A DNA stretch of 64,000 nt, taken from positions 248,001 to 312,000 of the forward strand of contig NZ_CP039381.1 of assembly GCF_005601135.1 (NCBI RefSeq), read 5' to 3'. The notes beneath the pieces were generated by a model that was given only the letters and a program-made list of their open reading frames with translations, ran no database searches and was not told the origin of the DNA. Position 1 is the stretch's first letter. Every line of letters starts with the position of its first letter. Both the position numbers and the translations under genes were made by a program. The DNA comes from Ruminococcus bovis (GTDB lineage Bacteria > Bacillota > Clostridia > Oscillospirales > Acutalibacteraceae). Below, piece by piece: positions 43,808-53,502 of the stretch.

Positions 43808-45319
43808 ATGAAAAGAAAGAAAGAAAAAGTTTTGAGTCTTGTTCTTTGTATTGCAGTTATATTAAGTTCAATGTTCGCATTTAACTTTAGTTTCTCGGTA
43901 TTTGCCGATGACAATACCGGTGGCGACACTACCTCATCAACTCCTACCACTACATTAAACAACACTTTACCAACAGATCATACAACAACTACAACAACTA
44001 CAACAGATCATACAACAACTACAAAGCCTACTACTACAAAACCTACTACTACAAAACCGGTTGTAAAGCCAATTTCTGTTGGTAATATATCAAACCTAAA
44101 GGTTTCAAAGATTGCTTCAAATTACATTACAGTAAAATGGAACAAATCTAAGAATGCAACTAACTATAAGGTTGAATACAGAAAAGTTGGTAGCAACCAA
44201 AAGTGGTACTATGTAAATACTGTTAAATCAAATACTGCTAATGTTACTAAGCTATCAGAAAATACTCTTTACTACATCAAGGTAACACCTATGATATTTA
44301 AGGATAAAAAGAATTACTATGGCAAAAATGCTACAGTAAAATCTTCTACTGCTACAAGCAAGGTTACAGGCTTAAAGGTAACTGATAACGGTAAAAAAAT
44401 TTCTATTAAGTGGAATAGAAATAAGAATGTAACAGGTTATAAAGTATATCGTGCAAGTGGTGTTAGTAACGGTAAATATGTTTACTATAAGACAATCAAA
44501 AAGAATAGCACAACTACCTTTACCGACAATAAAGTTAGCACCGGTAAAATCTACTACTACAAATTAAAGGCATATCGCACTTATAACAATTATGGCACTG
44601 TTGTTTCTAACTATTCTAATGCTGTAATGAGTACTTGTGGCTTATATGCAACAACTGTTAAAACTAAGAGTGAATTAAGCAAAATCACAGTTACTTGGTC
44701 AAAAGTTCCTGCAGCTACAGGCTACAAGGTATATCAATCAACTAATAGCAACAGAAAAAGCTTTAAGTGTGTTGCAAAGACTACAAGCAGAAGTTTTACC
44801 ACCGGAAAACTATCAAGAAACAAAACTTACTATTTCCAGGTTCAGCCTTACAAAACATACAAAGGCAAGGAACTAAAACCTACTGTTTCCCCTAAGATTA
44901 AGTCACAAAAGGCAACAAGTACAATCTTTGGTCAAGATGTTGGCAATACATATATTGAAATCAACATTAAGCAACAACATATGTGGTTCTACATTAACGG
45001 AAAGCTTTATGTAGATACACCGGTTGTAACAGGTATGGCTGATGGTGTTCATGATACACCAAAGGGTGTTCATACAATCTTTGTTCATCAGTCCCCATCA
45101 AGACTGGTTGGTGACACATGGGATGTTGTTGTACAATATTGGATGCAGTTTACTGCTGATGGTTGTGGTATTCACGACTCAACATGGAGAGCAAGTTATG
45201 AATATGGTGGCAATACTTACCTAACTGATGGTTCTCATGGTTGTGTTAACACACCACTTGATAAGGTTGCAAAAATCTTTAAGAAAGCTCATAACGGCAC
45301 AATTGTTGTTGTTCATTAA
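43808..45319 (+). CDS. L,D-transpeptidase (YkuD) with FN3 domains
   Basis: A secreted, wall-associated enzyme of 503 residues that forms 3-3 peptidoglycan cross-links or attaches proteins to the wall. An N-terminal signal peptide (about 1-34) is followed by a Thr-rich linker with TTTTKPTTTKPT repeats (about 50-88), three fibronectin type III domains (about 92-375) and the YkuD domain (about 380-503). The catalytic motif IHDSTW...SHGCVNTPLDKV is present, with Cys in SHGCVN. AAAGGAG precedes the ATG. FN3-YkuD fusions are common in gut Clostridia. It has its own terminator. Confidence 0.93.
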   Translation: MKRKKEKVLSLVLCIAVILSSMFAFNFSFSVFADDNTGGDTTSSTPTTTLNNTLPTDHTTTTTTTTDHTTTTKPTTTKPTTTKPVVKPISVGNISNLKVSKIASNYITVKWNKSKNATNYKVEYRKVGSNQKWYYVNTVKSNTANVTKLSENTLYYIKVTPMIFKDKKNYYGKNATVKSSTATSKVTGLKVTDNGKKISIKWNRNKNVTGYKVYRASGVSNGKYVYYKTIKKNSTTTFTDNKVSTGKIYYYKLKAYRTYNNYGTVVSNYSNAVMSTCGLYATTVKTKSELSKITVTWSKVPAATGYKVYQSTNSNRKSFKCVAKTTSRSFTTGKLSRNKTYYFQVQPYKTYKGKELKPTVSPKIKSQKATSTIFGQDVGNTYIEINIKQQHMWFYINGKLYVDTPVVTGMADGVHDTPKGVHTIFVHQSPSRLVGDTWDVVVQYWMQFTADGCGIHDSTWRASYEYGGNTYLTDGSHGCVNTPLDKVAKIFKKAHNGTIVVVH

Positions 45320-45373
45320 TTAATCATAGCTATTAATTAATAGTAAATAATTAAAAGTTAATTATAATTATTT

Positions 45374-45401
45374 GAGGGTTACATCTGTAACCCTCTTTTT
45401 T
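45374..45401 (+). terminator. Terminator after the L,D-transpeptidase gene
   Basis: GAGGGTTACA, TC, TGTAACCCTC, then TTTTTT. Confidence 0.88.
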
Positions 45402-45576
45402 ATATATGCTATTTATTTTGTTAATTAAAAAGACAAATCATTTTTTAATTATGATTGTGGTTTTTAATCCAATTGCACCAATATATAAATTAGGTTTTTC
45501 AATTTTGCTGTGGGTAAAGGTGAGAATGATAAATTAGGTTTTTTCAATTTTGTCTGTGCGTAAAGGTAGGATTGAT

Positions 45577-46110
45577 AAATTAGGGTTTGTGGTGCTAGAT
45601 GTAAAGTGTCAAATTTTAGCAAATAAGGCTCCCTTGTGTAAAGGTATTCCCTTGCTAAGGGAAATGTCCCGAAGGGACAAAGGGTTTGCCGTTTTCGCTA
45701 GAAAAGCTAGTCGCTCGTAAATTGGAAGAATGACAATTTACTCTTAAAGAGCGACTGAGGGATTGTTATGGTACAAACTTATTTACTATATTAATTTTAT
45801 TCGATAGATGACTTTTATCTAATCGTACACATTTTATATAGAGAACACTAACTACCGTGACAATCCTCCCGTCAGCTTAACGCTGACACCCTCCTTTACA
45901 CAAGGCGGGCTTTTGTCTGTACAAATTTCAAATATCTACATAGGGCAAAGCACCTATATAAAGGTTAGTTTGTAACGGTCCAACAGTGTTGGACCCTACA
46001 CCTGTGAGTCAGAGTTTTATATAATTTTAGGTAAATAATCTCACTACGAATTTTTCTTTATAGCCAATTATTTTCCTTTACCCACAATCAAAATTGAAAA
46101 ACCCTAATTT
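45577..46110. repeat. Intergenic composite repeat block R6
   Basis: A gene-free gap, bounded by AAATTAGGGTTTGTG (45577-45591) and GAAAAACCCTAATTT (about 46096-46110). Inside: a CTCCCTTGTGTAAAGG remnant, a GTCGCTC/GAGCGAC module with an AAATTG...CAATTT stem, a CGTCAGC/GCTGACA module, and a GGTCCAAC head (45977-45995) next to CCTACACCTGT. Two tandem ~45-bp flank units precede it (about 45485-45575), and inverted flank units follow to about 46175. Confidence 0.8.
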
Positions 46111-46183
46111 ATTTAACTAACCTATCTACACGCAGAAACAAAATTGAAAAGCCCAAATTTGTAAAACAAAATAACCAAACAAA

Positions 46184-46230
46184 AACCACCCAACACTACA
46201 TCAATTAATAAACTGTAGCATTAGGTGGTT
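46184..46230 (-). terminator. Terminator of the SWIM gene
   Basis: AACCACC at 46184-46190 pairs with GGTGGTT at 46224-46230, extended by an inner CTACA/TGTAG stem. On the minus strand it is followed by TTTGTTTGG. Confidence 0.75.
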
Positions 46231-46268
46231 TAATTACTTTATTAATATCTTATATTGATAAAAGTATA

Positions 46269-46754
46269 TTAAGGAAAATCTTTACCGTAAAGTTCTATTA
46301 GTGCATCAATTAATTTAGAACGAAGTTCTGAAACAGAAAGTTGATTAACATAATCCGAAATAACCTCATATATAAATGAATCTTTTATTTCTTCATTATC
46401 TTCATAGTCTTCAAAATCTTCATCAGGATAACCATACATTTCGTTAAATCTTTCTTCTATTCTTTCTTCTTCAACATTTTTAATATACCGTTCAGCTTCA
46501 TTAGGAAAAGCAGTAAAATACAATGCAACCATATGTTTGCAAATTTTTCGATTATCTTTAGCAAATGGACAGTTACAATATGTATTCTTTACAGTATGAT
46601 TAATATCTATCTTAACATCATATGTAGTAGTACCCTTAACACTACCATAAAAAACAGAGTCAGATTCTTTACGGAAATTGATTACTTTTTTATCTTTATA
46701 ATATTCATAACCTCTCCATATAACAGAGGCTCTTGCTTGATTTAAAATACCCAT
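46269..46754 (-). CDS. SWIM zinc-finger protein
   Basis: A 161-residue protein with one SWIM zinc finger: CNCPFAKDNRKICKHM (Cys-x-Cys...Cys-x-His) near residues 58-73. The N-terminal part (ARASVIWRGYEYYKDKKVINFR) is the usual lead-in. The C-terminal half is very acidic and helical. SWIM domains bind DNA or proteins and are often fused to SNF2 helicases; the SNF2 protein of this genome at 24206 lacks one, but the two genes are 20 kb apart and a link is only speculation. AAAGGAA precedes the ATG. Confidence 0.85.
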   Translation of the reverse strand: MGILNQARASVIWRGYEYYKDKKVINFRKESDSVFYGSVKGTTTYDVKIDINHTVKNTYCNCPFAKDNRKICKHMVALYFTAFPNEAERYIKNVEEERIEERFNEMYGYPDEDFEDYEDNEEIKDSFIYEVISDYVNQLSVSELRSKLIDALIELYGKDFP

Positions 46755-46771
46755 AATATTTCCTTTAATTA

Positions 46772-47707
46772 TTATCTAGCCTTTTGTAGGAATGAATAAT
46801 TATACTTCTCAATATCATTAAAGGTAGATTCTGAATAATTACCGGATGGTTTATACCAACTAAACTGCTGGTAATGTTTCTTAATTGAGTCGGTAGTAAA
46901 GTTGTAACCATGTAAGGCACAAATATCATTAATAGCAGTTTGAATATCATCAGCTGATTTACCCTTTAGATCTGCTGAAGTTAACTTTCTGCTTGAAATA
47001 TCAGGGAACACTAAACCCACATTATCACTACTTCTATTTGCTTTAGTGACAGAAGTTGCTGATGGGTCTGTGGTATCTGTTGAACTTGATGCCATTGTTG
47101 TTGATGCGCCATTCTTATCAATTGGATAACCACCATCAAACACAACACTATTACAAATTAGCTGAATATCACTTTCTTTATTAAGTGCATCATATGCCTT
47201 TTTCATATTCTTATTTTTAGTGCTATATTTCTTTTCTGTCGGTGTTGTACACACTAAGTAATAAGTAGTATCCCCTATTGTTACTGTGCCATATTCGGTA
47301 AAATTAGCACCGGTCTTGTATTCATCTGTTGGGAATAAATTGTAGGTAAAAATTTCACCTAAGCTTTGGTCAAGACTATGGTTGTCCTTTTCATAAAAAG
47401 TAACTGATGAACCACCATAATTATTTGACTCTTCTGTAACGGCATATTTATTTTCCCAAGTCTGTGGCAAAACAAATGTTGCACCTAATAAATCTGAATG
47501 ATAATTATATTCTTTTGAAGAAGATGGTTCCGTTGATGACTTTGCAAGTGTAACCACCTCTGAATTACCCTGAAATGTTGTTTCCTCAGTTGTAGGTGTA
47601 GTTGTGGATGTTGGTTCTTCTGAAAAATAATTTAATGGATTTTGACAACCACAAAAAGTAAGTACAACTGTTAAAGTTAAAATTAAAAATGGAATAAACT
47701 TTTTCAT
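46772..47707 (-). CDS. Predicted lipoprotein of unknown function
   Basis: A 311-residue protein with a lipoprotein signal (MKKFIPFLILTLTVVLTFCGC, Cys near 21) and a Thr/Ser/Glu-rich linker to about 65. A globular domain of about 130 residues follows, containing GATFVLPQTWENKYAV, a pattern seen in small secreted domains of gut Firmicutes. A second Ser/Thr linker leads to a short C-terminal domain. No enzyme motif is seen. It is 17 bases upstream of the SWIM gene and could be co-transcribed with it. Confidence 0.72.
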   Translation of the reverse strand: MKKFIPFLILTLTVVLTFCGCQNPLNYFSEEPTSTTTPTTEETTFQGNSEVVTLAKSSTEPSSSKEYNYHSDLLGATFVLPQTWENKYAVTEESNNYGGSSVTFYEKDNHSLDQSLGEIFTYNLFPTDEYKTGANFTEYGTVTIGDTTYYLVCTTPTEKKYSTKNKNMKKAYDALNKESDIQLICNSVVFDGGYPIDKNGASTTMASSSTDTTDPSATSVTKANRSSDNVGLVFPDISSRKLTSADLKGKSADDIQTAINDICALHGYNFTTDSIKKHYQQFSWYKPSGNYSESTFNDIEKYNYSFLQKAR

Positions 47708-47813
47708 ACAATACCCTCTTTCATTAGGATTATAGCATAATAATTCTATTATGTAAAATTCTTTTGAAATTATTTAAACTTAAACTTTATCAATTGTAAA
47801 CCGTTTACTCATA

Positions 47814-47842
47814 TTGACACTTGACAATTGTTGTGTTATAAT
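47814..47842 (+). promoter_or_regulatory. Perfect sigma-A consensus promoter
   Basis: TTGACA, 17 bases, TATAAT. A second TTGACA lies at 47821. It drives the amber-interrupted small gene at 47884 and perhaps the radical SAM gene. Confidence 0.88.
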
Positions 47843-47883
47843 AGGTTTACCTGTGAATGGTTCTTTATTCAAAGGGGAGAAAA

Positions 47884-48111
47884 ATGAATAATTTTACACT
47901 TATTTCTAAAAAACAATCTAATGAGGAAGGAGATTTTGAGTCATACGGTATTCGGTGCAATTGTTTTGATAGCAACCTTGCAATTGAAGATATAACAACT
48001 GAATGGGATTAGATTGAATATATCATCAATGCTTTCAACACTCACCTGCCGGAAGAGGTCCATATATATGATATTTTAGAAAATTACCTTTTAGATTTTA
48101 CTGATTTCTAA
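47884..48111 (+). pseudogene. DUF6514-like small protein interrupted by an in-frame TAG
   Basis: A 75-codon frame starts at an ATG with GGGGAGA upstream. It reads FESYGIRCNCFD, LAIEDITTEWD, a TAG at 48010-48012, then IEYIINAFNTHLPEEVHIYDILENYLLDF up to TAA at 48109. Both halves match the pattern of short DUF6514-type proteins (YGI, I-D-I, N-x-x-x-L, H-x-x-D-V/I-L-E-x-x-L). CAG to TAG is a one-base change. The intact protein-like signal after the stop argues for a recent nonsense mutation or a sequencing error; suppression is possible but unsupported. Confidence 0.6.
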
Positions 48112-48142
48112 AATCGTGTTATAATCTACTTGGTGATACAAT

Positions 48143-49018
48143 ATGATTTGCAATTTATGTCCGAGAAAATGTAACGCAGAAAGAAATGATAGTGTAGGCA
48201 AAGGCTACTGCAAAATGCCAAAATCTCTTTATGTTAGCCGTGTAGCCCACCACTACTGGGAAGAACCCGTTATCAGTGGTAAGAAAGGTACTGTAGCAGT
48301 GTTTTTCACCGGATGTACTCTTGACTGCATATACTGTCAAAATCGTGAAATTTCTCATAACAATTTAGGAAGAAAAGTTACCATTGATGAACTGGCTAAG
48401 GAAGTTACCTTACTGCTAGACAAAGGTGCTGAAAGTTTAAGTTTTATTACACCAAGCCACTATACAAATGGGATTATACAGTTGCTTGATATAATAAGCC
48501 CAACAGTACCGGTTGTCTATAATACGAGTGGTTTTGACTCTATTGAAACACTTAAGAAACTTGAAGGCTATATTGATATTTATCTACCAGACCTTAAATA
48601 TAGCAACAACGACTTAGGTTTAAAATATAGTAATGTAAGGAACTACTTTGATATTACATCAAAAGCTATTGAAGAAATGGTAAGACAAACCGGTAAACCT
48701 GTCATAAACCAAGATGGTATTATGGAGAAAGGTACAATGGTTCGTAATTTAGTATTGCCAAGTCATACGAAAAATTCCATTGAAGTAATAAATTATCTTG
48801 CAGAAAAATATGGAGATAAAATATTATTTTCACTAATGGGACAGTACATTCCATATGGAGATGCAAAAAATAATAAAAAGTTAAACCGTAAAATTACAAA
48901 AAGAGAATATGAAAAGGTTTTGTCAGCTTTTGAAAGTAGTGGTCTTAACGGTTACTGTCAGGAACTTTCATCAGCAAGTGAAAAGTACATACCGGAATGG
49001 GATTCGGATGTATTATAA
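48143..49018 (+). CDS. Radical SAM protein, PflA-related (COG1313)
   Basis: A 291-residue radical SAM enzyme of the PflX group, related to pyruvate formate-lyase activase. The [4Fe-4S] motif CTLDCIYC (C-x3-C-x2-C) is near residues 58-65 and is preceded by a Cys-rich N-terminus (CNLCPRKCN...GYCKM) that may bind another metal site. The GRKVTIDELAKE and NQDGIMEKGTMVRNLVLP segments belong to the group. The partner is unknown, and no glycyl radical enzyme is adjacent. GGTGAT precedes the ATG at 48143, 31 bases after the amber-interrupted gene. Confidence 0.88.
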   Translation: MICNLCPRKCNAERNDSVGKGYCKMPKSLYVSRVAHHYWEEPVISGKKGTVAVFFTGCTLDCIYCQNREISHNNLGRKVTIDELAKEVTLLLDKGAESLSFITPSHYTNGIIQLLDIISPTVPVVYNTSGFDSIETLKKLEGYIDIYLPDLKYSNNDLGLKYSNVRNYFDITSKAIEEMVRQTGKPVINQDGIMEKGTMVRNLVLPSHTKNSIEVINYLAEKYGDKILFSLMGQYIPYGDAKNNKKLNRKITKREYEKVLSAFESSGLNGYCQELSSASEKYIPEWDSDVL

Positions 49019-49123
49019 ATTTTTTCATATTACAGTTAATCGGAACATTCGCAGTAAAGGAAAGGTAGATACAATAATATAGAGTTTTTAATTTGAGAAA
49101 TAAAATTATATATTACTTGGGAT

Positions 49124-49155
49124 AAAGGAGCTTTAAGTAGTTCCTTTATTTTTTT
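49124..49155 (+). terminator. Terminator after the radical SAM gene
   Basis: AAAGGAGCT pairs with AGTTCCTTT (one G-U) and is followed by ATTTTTTT. Confidence 0.8.
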
Positions 49156-49224
49156 ACACTTTAAAAATTTTGTTCTTATTTATTATTCTAATATAGAATT
49201 ATATAAATAATTCAAACACAAAAA

Positions 49225-49244
49225 AGCCTCCCAAAAGGGAGGCT
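49225..49244 (-). terminator. Terminator of rny
   Basis: AGCCTCCC, AAAA, GGGAGGCT; on the minus strand TTTTTTG follows. Confidence 0.88.
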
Positions 49245-49262
49245 ATAATTTGCATAAATTAA

Positions 49263-50816
49263 TTATTTTGCGTAATCAGAAACTCTTGATTCACGAATAA
49301 TATTAACTTTGATTTGACCAGGATATTCAAGCTCCTGTTCAATCTTCTTACTGATTTCTCTGGCTAGTGGAGCCATCTTGTCATCATTAATCTGTTCAGG
49401 CTTAACCATAACACGGATTTCTCTACCGGCTTGAATAGCAAAGCAACTGTCAACACCAGGGAAGCTCTTACCAACTTCTTCAAGCTGTTGTAGTCTCTTA
49501 ATGTAATTTTCAATGTTTTCTCTTCTAGCTCCGGGTCTTGCAGCAGAAATAGCATCAGCAGCCTGAACAATACAAGCTACAACTGTCTTTGCTTCTACAT
49601 CACCATGGTGAGCATGAATAGCATGGATAACTGCGTCACTTTCTTTATATTTTCTGGCAACTTCAACACCAAGCTGAATGTGAGAACCTTCCATTTCATG
49701 GTCAAGTGCTTTACCAATATCGTGAAGTAAACCGGCTCTCTTAGCAACTGTTGGGTTAAGACCTAGTTCTGAAGCAATCATACCTGAAATATAAGCAACT
49801 TCAATTGAGTGTCTCAGTACATTCTGACCATAAGAGGTTCTGTACTTTAATCTACCAAGAAGTTTAACAAGCTCAGGGTGAAGGTTGTTAACACCAAGTT
49901 CAACAACTGTTCTCTCACCTTCGGCCTTAATAGTAGCTTCAACTTCTCTTCTTGCCTTTTCAACAGTTTCTTCAATTCTTGCAGGATGGATTCTACCATC
50001 TGAAATAAGTTTTTCCAAAGCAACTCTTGCAATTTCTCTTCTAACAGGTTCGAAAGAAGAAAGTGTAATTGCTTCAGGAGTATCGTCAATAATAAGATCA
50101 ACACCTGTAAGTGTTTCAATAGTACGAATGTTTCTACCTTCTCTACCGATGATACGACCTTTCATATCATCATTTGGAAGAGATACAACAGAAACAGTAG
50201 CTTCCGATACTTGATCAGCAGCTAAACGCTGAATAGCAAGACTGATAATATTTCTTGCTCTCTTGTCGGATTCTTCCTTTAGCTTTTCCTCATATTCAAG
50301 GATTTTTACAGATTTTTCATGGTCAAGTTCTGTATCAAGCTGTTGTAGTAAGTAATCCTTAGCCTGGTCAGCAGTATAACCTGAAATTCTCTCAAGCATT
50401 TCAAACTGACTTTTCTTAACCTGTTCAACTTCTTGAAGCTTTTGTTCAACTTCCTTTTGCTTTCTCTGGTAGTTGTTTTCCTTCTTCTCAAGGTTGTCCA
50501 TCTTTCTGTCAAGAGTTTCCTCTTTTTGCTGAATTCTTCGTTCCTGACGCTGAACTTCTTTTCTGCGATCAGAAATTTCCTTTTCGTTCTCATTTCTTAG
50601 ACGATGAAGTTCATCTTTACCTTCAAGTAAAAATTCCTTCTTCTTAGCCTCAGCTGACTTAATTGCTTCAGAAACAATACGGTTTGCTTCTGTTTCGGCA
50701 GAACCAATAGCCTTTTCTGCAACTTGCTTTCTACGCTGGATACCAAGATAAACACCAACAGCAAGACCTGCAACAATAGCAACAACAATCAGCACAATAG
50801 CTAACCACATTGGCAT
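49263..50816 (-). CDS. rny: Ribonuclease Y
   Basis: Membrane-anchored endoribonuclease that starts mRNA decay in many Firmicutes. The 517-residue length is standard. An N-terminal helix (about 4-25) anchors it, a long coiled coil (about 35-190, with [22 protein letters not shown] heptads) follows, then a KH domain (about 205-265, [12 protein letters not shown]) and an HD domain ([12 protein letters not shown], near 365). The ATG at 50816 has AAGGAGG 11 bases upstream; farther in-frame starts have no support. It sits behind a long leader with a candidate promoter at 51022. Confidence 0.96.
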   Translation of the reverse strand: MPMWLAIVLIVVAIVAGLAVGVYLGIQRRKQVAEKAIGSAETEANRIVSEAIKSAEAKKKEFLLEGKDELHRLRNENEKEISDRRKEVQRQERRIQQKEETLDRKMDNLEKKENNYQRKQKEVEQKLQEVEQVKKSQFEMLERISGYTADQAKDYLLQQLDTELDHEKSVKILEYEEKLKEESDKRARNIISLAIQRLAADQVSEATVSVVSLPNDDMKGRIIGREGRNIRTIETLTGVDLIIDDTPEAITLSSFEPVRREIARVALEKLISDGRIHPARIEETVEKARREVEATIKAEGERTVVELGVNNLHPELVKLLGRLKYRTSYGQNVLRHSIEVAYISGMIASELGLNPTVAKRAGLLHDIGKALDHEMEGSHIQLGVEVARKYKESDAVIHAIHAHHGDVEAKTVVACIVQAADAISAARPGARRENIENYIKRLQQLEEVGKSFPGVDSCFAIQAGREIRVMVKPEQINDDKMAPLAREISKKIEQELEYPGQIKVNIIRESRVSDYAK

Positions 50817-51021
50817 AGGAAATGACACCTCCTTGTTTTGTTTTTTTAATAAATTCAAATTCATCAAAACAATCGACCGGGTGCCGTTAGACAGATATTC
50901 AATTTTTACGAAATATAAAAAAGGCAATTGCCCAATAAATTAATCATAAAACCCACAAGGGTAGTATTACCAGAATGTTGTGCATAAAAAAGCAAAAAAT
51001 AAATATAATACTAAATGATTA

Positions 51022-51050
51022 TCTATATATAACGGCTCAATAAGAGTCAA
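51022..51050 (-). promoter_or_regulatory. Candidate promoter for rny
   Basis: On the minus strand TTGACT and TATAGA with a 17-base spacer, giving a leader of about 200 bases. Confidence 0.5.
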
Positions 51051-51286
51051 TTAAAAGGAATTAAGCGAATAAATCACTTAAATTGCGTAAAAATAAAATC
51101 ACGCTTACTAATATATTAATAGATAGAGGGAGGTTTGTCAAGATAAAAAATTTAAGATATTTCTTTATTGGAATTATAATTTGTCTTATATGTGAAAAAC
51201 TGTACAGAAATACGACTTTATTTTTGGTAAAAATATTCCATATCATAAAATTTTCATAAAAGTCGTGTTAAATTTCTCACAAAGTA

Positions 51287-51315
51287 TTGAAAAATTTACG
51301 AACTTGTAATAAAAT
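51287..51315 (+). promoter_or_regulatory. Promoter for gapA
   Basis: TTGAAA and TAAAAT with a 17-base spacer; AGGAGGA lies just before the ATG at 51348. Confidence 0.75.
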
Positions 51316-51347
51316 ATAAGTACCTTAAAATTTAGGAGGAATAAAAA

Positions 51348-52361
51348 ATGGCAATTAAAGTTGCAATTAATGGTTTCGGCCGTATCGGTCGTCTAGCATT
51401 CAGACAGATGTTTGGTGCTGAAGGTTATGAAGTAGTAGCAATCAACGATCTAACAGATCCAGCTATGCTTGCACACCTACTAAAGTATGATTCTGCACAG
51501 GGTAAGTATGCTCTTGCTGACAAGGTTGAAGCAAAGGAATCTTCAATCGTTGTTGACGGTAAGGAAATCACAATCTATGCTAAGCCAAACGCTGCTGAAC
51601 TACCTTGGGGTGAAATCGGTGTTGACGTTGTTCTAGAATGCACAGGTTTCTATACATCAAAGGCTAAGGCACAGGCTCACATTGATGCCGGTGCTAAGAA
51701 GGTTGTTATCTCTGCTCCAGCAGGTAACGATCTACCAACAGTTGTTTACTCAGTAAACGAAAATGTACTAACAAAGGAAGACAAGATTATTTCTGCTGCT
51801 TCTTGTACAACAAACTGTCTAGCTCCTATGGCTAAGGCTCTTAACGACCTAGCTCCAATCCAGAGCGGTATCATGAGCACAATTCACGCTTACACAGGTG
51901 ATCAGATGATCCTTGACGGTCCTCACAGAAAGGGTGACCTAAGAAGAGCTAGAGCTGGTGCTGTAAATATCGTTCCTAACTCAACAGGTGCTGCTAAGGC
52001 TATCGGCCTAGTTATCCCTGAACTAAACGGTAAGCTAATCGGTTCTGCACAGAGAGTTCCTGTACCAACAGGTTCAACAACAATCCTAACATCAGTTGTT
52101 AAGGGTAAGGTTACAGTTGACGAAGTTAACGCTGCTATGAAGGCTGCTGCTTCTGAATCATATGGCTACAACACAGATCCAATCGTTTCTTCTGATATCG
52201 TTGGTATGACATACGGTTCACTATTCGATTCAACACAGACAATGTGCACATACATGGAAGATACAGACACAACTCAGGTTCAGACTGTTTCTTGGTATGA
52301 TAACGAAAACTCTTACACATCACAGATGGTAAGAACAATTAAGTATTTCGCTGAACTATAA
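51348..52361 (+). CDS. gapA: Glyceraldehyde-3-phosphate dehydrogenase
   Basis: Glycolytic enzyme oxidising glyceraldehyde-3-phosphate to 1,3-bisphosphoglycerate with NAD. The 337-residue protein has the Rossmann start [15 protein letters not shown]34 in AINDLTD (NAD preference), the catalytic C153 in [10 protein letters not shown], and [13 protein letters not shown] near the end. Codon use is visibly more biased than in neighbours (many GGT, GCT, CTA, AAC), as expected for a very highly expressed gene. It is a single-gene unit with strong promoter, ribosome binding site and terminator. Confidence 0.98.
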   Translation: MAIKVAINGFGRIGRLAFRQMFGAEGYEVVAINDLTDPAMLAHLLKYDSAQGKYALADKVEAKESSIVVDGKEITIYAKPNAAELPWGEIGVDVVLECTGFYTSKAKAQAHIDAGAKKVVISAPAGNDLPTVVYSVNENVLTKEDKIISAASCTTNCLAPMAKALNDLAPIQSGIMSTIHAYTGDQMILDGPHRKGDLRRARAGAVNIVPNSTGAAKAIGLVIPELNGKLIGSAQRVPVPTGSTTILTSVVKGKVTVDEVNAAMKAAASESYGYNTDPIVSSDIVGMTYGSLFDSTQTMCTYMEDTDTTQVQTVSWYDNENSYTSQMVRTIKYFAEL

Positions 52362-52383
52362 TTTAATATTTAGTGTATTACTT

Positions 52384-52410
52384 CCCCACCGATTTTTCGG
52401 TGGGGTTTTT
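52384..52410 (+). terminator. Terminator after gapA
   Basis: CCCCACCGA, TTTT, TCGGTGGGG, then TTTTT. Confidence 0.93.
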
Positions 52411-52473
52411 GTTTTACAATTTTTCATTTTTGTGTTATACTCTTCTCAAGAAATTTGATTTATTGGAGAAATT

Positions 52474-53046
52474 ATGGAAAGACCTATATTAAACACACAG
52501 CTAGATAGCAAAACTTTTAAGGAATTTTATTACCTAAAAGAGGAATTAGTAAATTTTTGTAGAGAAAATAATCTGCCAACATCCGGTGGTAAAATTGAAT
52601 TAACCGAAAGAATTGCATACTTTCTTGACACAGGAAAAGTACTACCACCTACTAAAACTAAAAGAAAAGCAAGTAATATTACTGTTATAACTAAAGATAC
52701 TGAAATTGAAAATAATTTTGTCTGTTCAGAAACTCACAGAGCATTTTTCAAGGAACAAATAGGAAGTAGTTTTTCATTTAATGTAGCCTTTCAAAAATGG
52801 CTTAAATCAAATGCAGGAAAAACATACAGAGATGCTATTGATGTCTACTATAAAATCCTTGAAGAAAAGAAGAATAGCAAAGTAAAGAAAATTGACAGAC
52901 AATTTGAATACAACACATACATTAGAGATTTCTTTGCTAACAATAAAGAAAAAAACCTTGATGATGCAATTAAGTGTTGGAAATATAAAAAACAACTACA
53001 AGGTCACAACAAGTATGAAAAATCTGACCTTGTAGCTTTAAAATAA
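52474..53046 (+). CDS. SAP domain protein with DUF6434-like C-terminus
   Basis: A 190-residue protein. The N-terminus is a SAP-like helix-turn-helix (LKEELVNFCRENNLPTSGGKIELTERIAYFL, about 25-56), a fold that often binds DNA. The second part (about 75-130, THRAFFKEQIGSSFSFNVAFQKWLKSNAGKTYRDAI) and a third (about 140-185, QFEYNTYIRDFF...DAIKCWKYKK) match what I recall of DUF6434-type proteins. Function is unknown. GGAG precedes the ATG. Only 16 bases separate it from the glyoxalase gene, so they are likely co-transcribed. Confidence 0.82.
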   Translation: MERPILNTQLDSKTFKEFYYLKEELVNFCRENNLPTSGGKIELTERIAYFLDTGKVLPPTKTKRKASNITVITKDTEIENNFVCSETHRAFFKEQIGSSFSFNVAFQKWLKSNAGKTYRDAIDVYYKILEEKKNSKVKKIDRQFEYNTYIRDFFANNKEKNLDDAIKCWKYKKQLQGHNKYEKSDLVALK

Positions 53047-53062
53047 TTTTGGAGGTATAATT

Positions 53063-53440
53063 ATGGATTTAAATTTTAGAATTGTTCATCAGAATTTTAA
53101 TGTAGCTGACCTAGATACTTCTCTTGATTTTTATGAAAAGGCTTTAGGCTTAAAAGAAAAAAGCAGAATTGACGGTGACGGTTTTACTATCGTTTATGTT
53201 GGCAATGATACAACTGACTTTGTGCTTGAACTGACTTGTCTTGATGACCACCCTGAAAAGTATGACCTTGGTGAAGGTGAATTCCACCTAGCATTTAAAG
53301 TTCAGGACTTTAACAAGGCTCATTCACTTCATGAAGAAATGGGTTGCATCTGCTTTGAAAACCCTGATATGGGTATTTATTTCATCAATGACCCTGACGG
53401 TTATTGGCTTGAAATCATCCCTGAAAGTAAAGAACTTTAA
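53063..53440 (+). CDS. gloA: Lactoylglutathione lyase-like (glyoxalase I, VOC fold)
   Basis: VOC-fold metalloenzyme that may detoxify methylglyoxal. At 125 residues it has the four metal ligands of bacterial GloA: H9 (VHQNFNV), E56 (LELT), H75 (FHLAF) and E117 (WLEIIP). The DPDGYWLEI ending is typical. Clostridia often lack glutathione, so the thiol cofactor is uncertain. GGAGG precedes the ATG. Confidence 0.9.
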   Translation: MDLNFRIVHQNFNVADLDTSLDFYEKALGLKEKSRIDGDGFTIVYVGNDTTDFVLELTCLDDHPEKYDLGEGEFHLAFKVQDFNKAHSLHEEMGCICFENPDMGIYFINDPDGYWLEIIPESKEL

Positions 53441-53462
53441 TTCTTTAATAGAATATTTATTC

Positions 53463-53487
53463 AAAGGAGTACATTGTACTCCTTTTT
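53463..53487 (+). terminator. Terminator after gloA
   Basis: AAAGGAGTAC, ATT, GTACTCCTTT, then TT. Confidence 0.75.
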
Positions 53488-53502
53488 ATGTTATACAAAA
53501 AT

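Larger units (their letters stand above)
50817..51347. other. Long intergenic region (rny leader and gapA upstream)
   Basis: About 530 bases without a convincing ORF or composite repeat. The minus-strand half is a ~200-base leader of rny, from the candidate promoter at 51022-51050. It contains short hairpins (GGCAATTGCC followed by TTTTTT near 50922-50935; ACCCTTGTGGGT near 50952-50963). No known riboswitch class was recognised. The plus-strand end carries the gapA promoter. Confidence 0.6.

Noticed and set aside
48010..48012. TAG read as pyrrolysine
   Set aside because: No pyl genes are visible, the family normally has an ordinary residue here, and a single-base nonsense change is simpler.
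50306..50593. A Lys/Arg/Glu-rich ORF within rny
   Set aside because: Shadow of the RNase Y coiled coil in another frame.
50817..51022. A riboswitch in the rny leader
   Set aside because: Several short hairpins are present but no known aptamer core could be matched.
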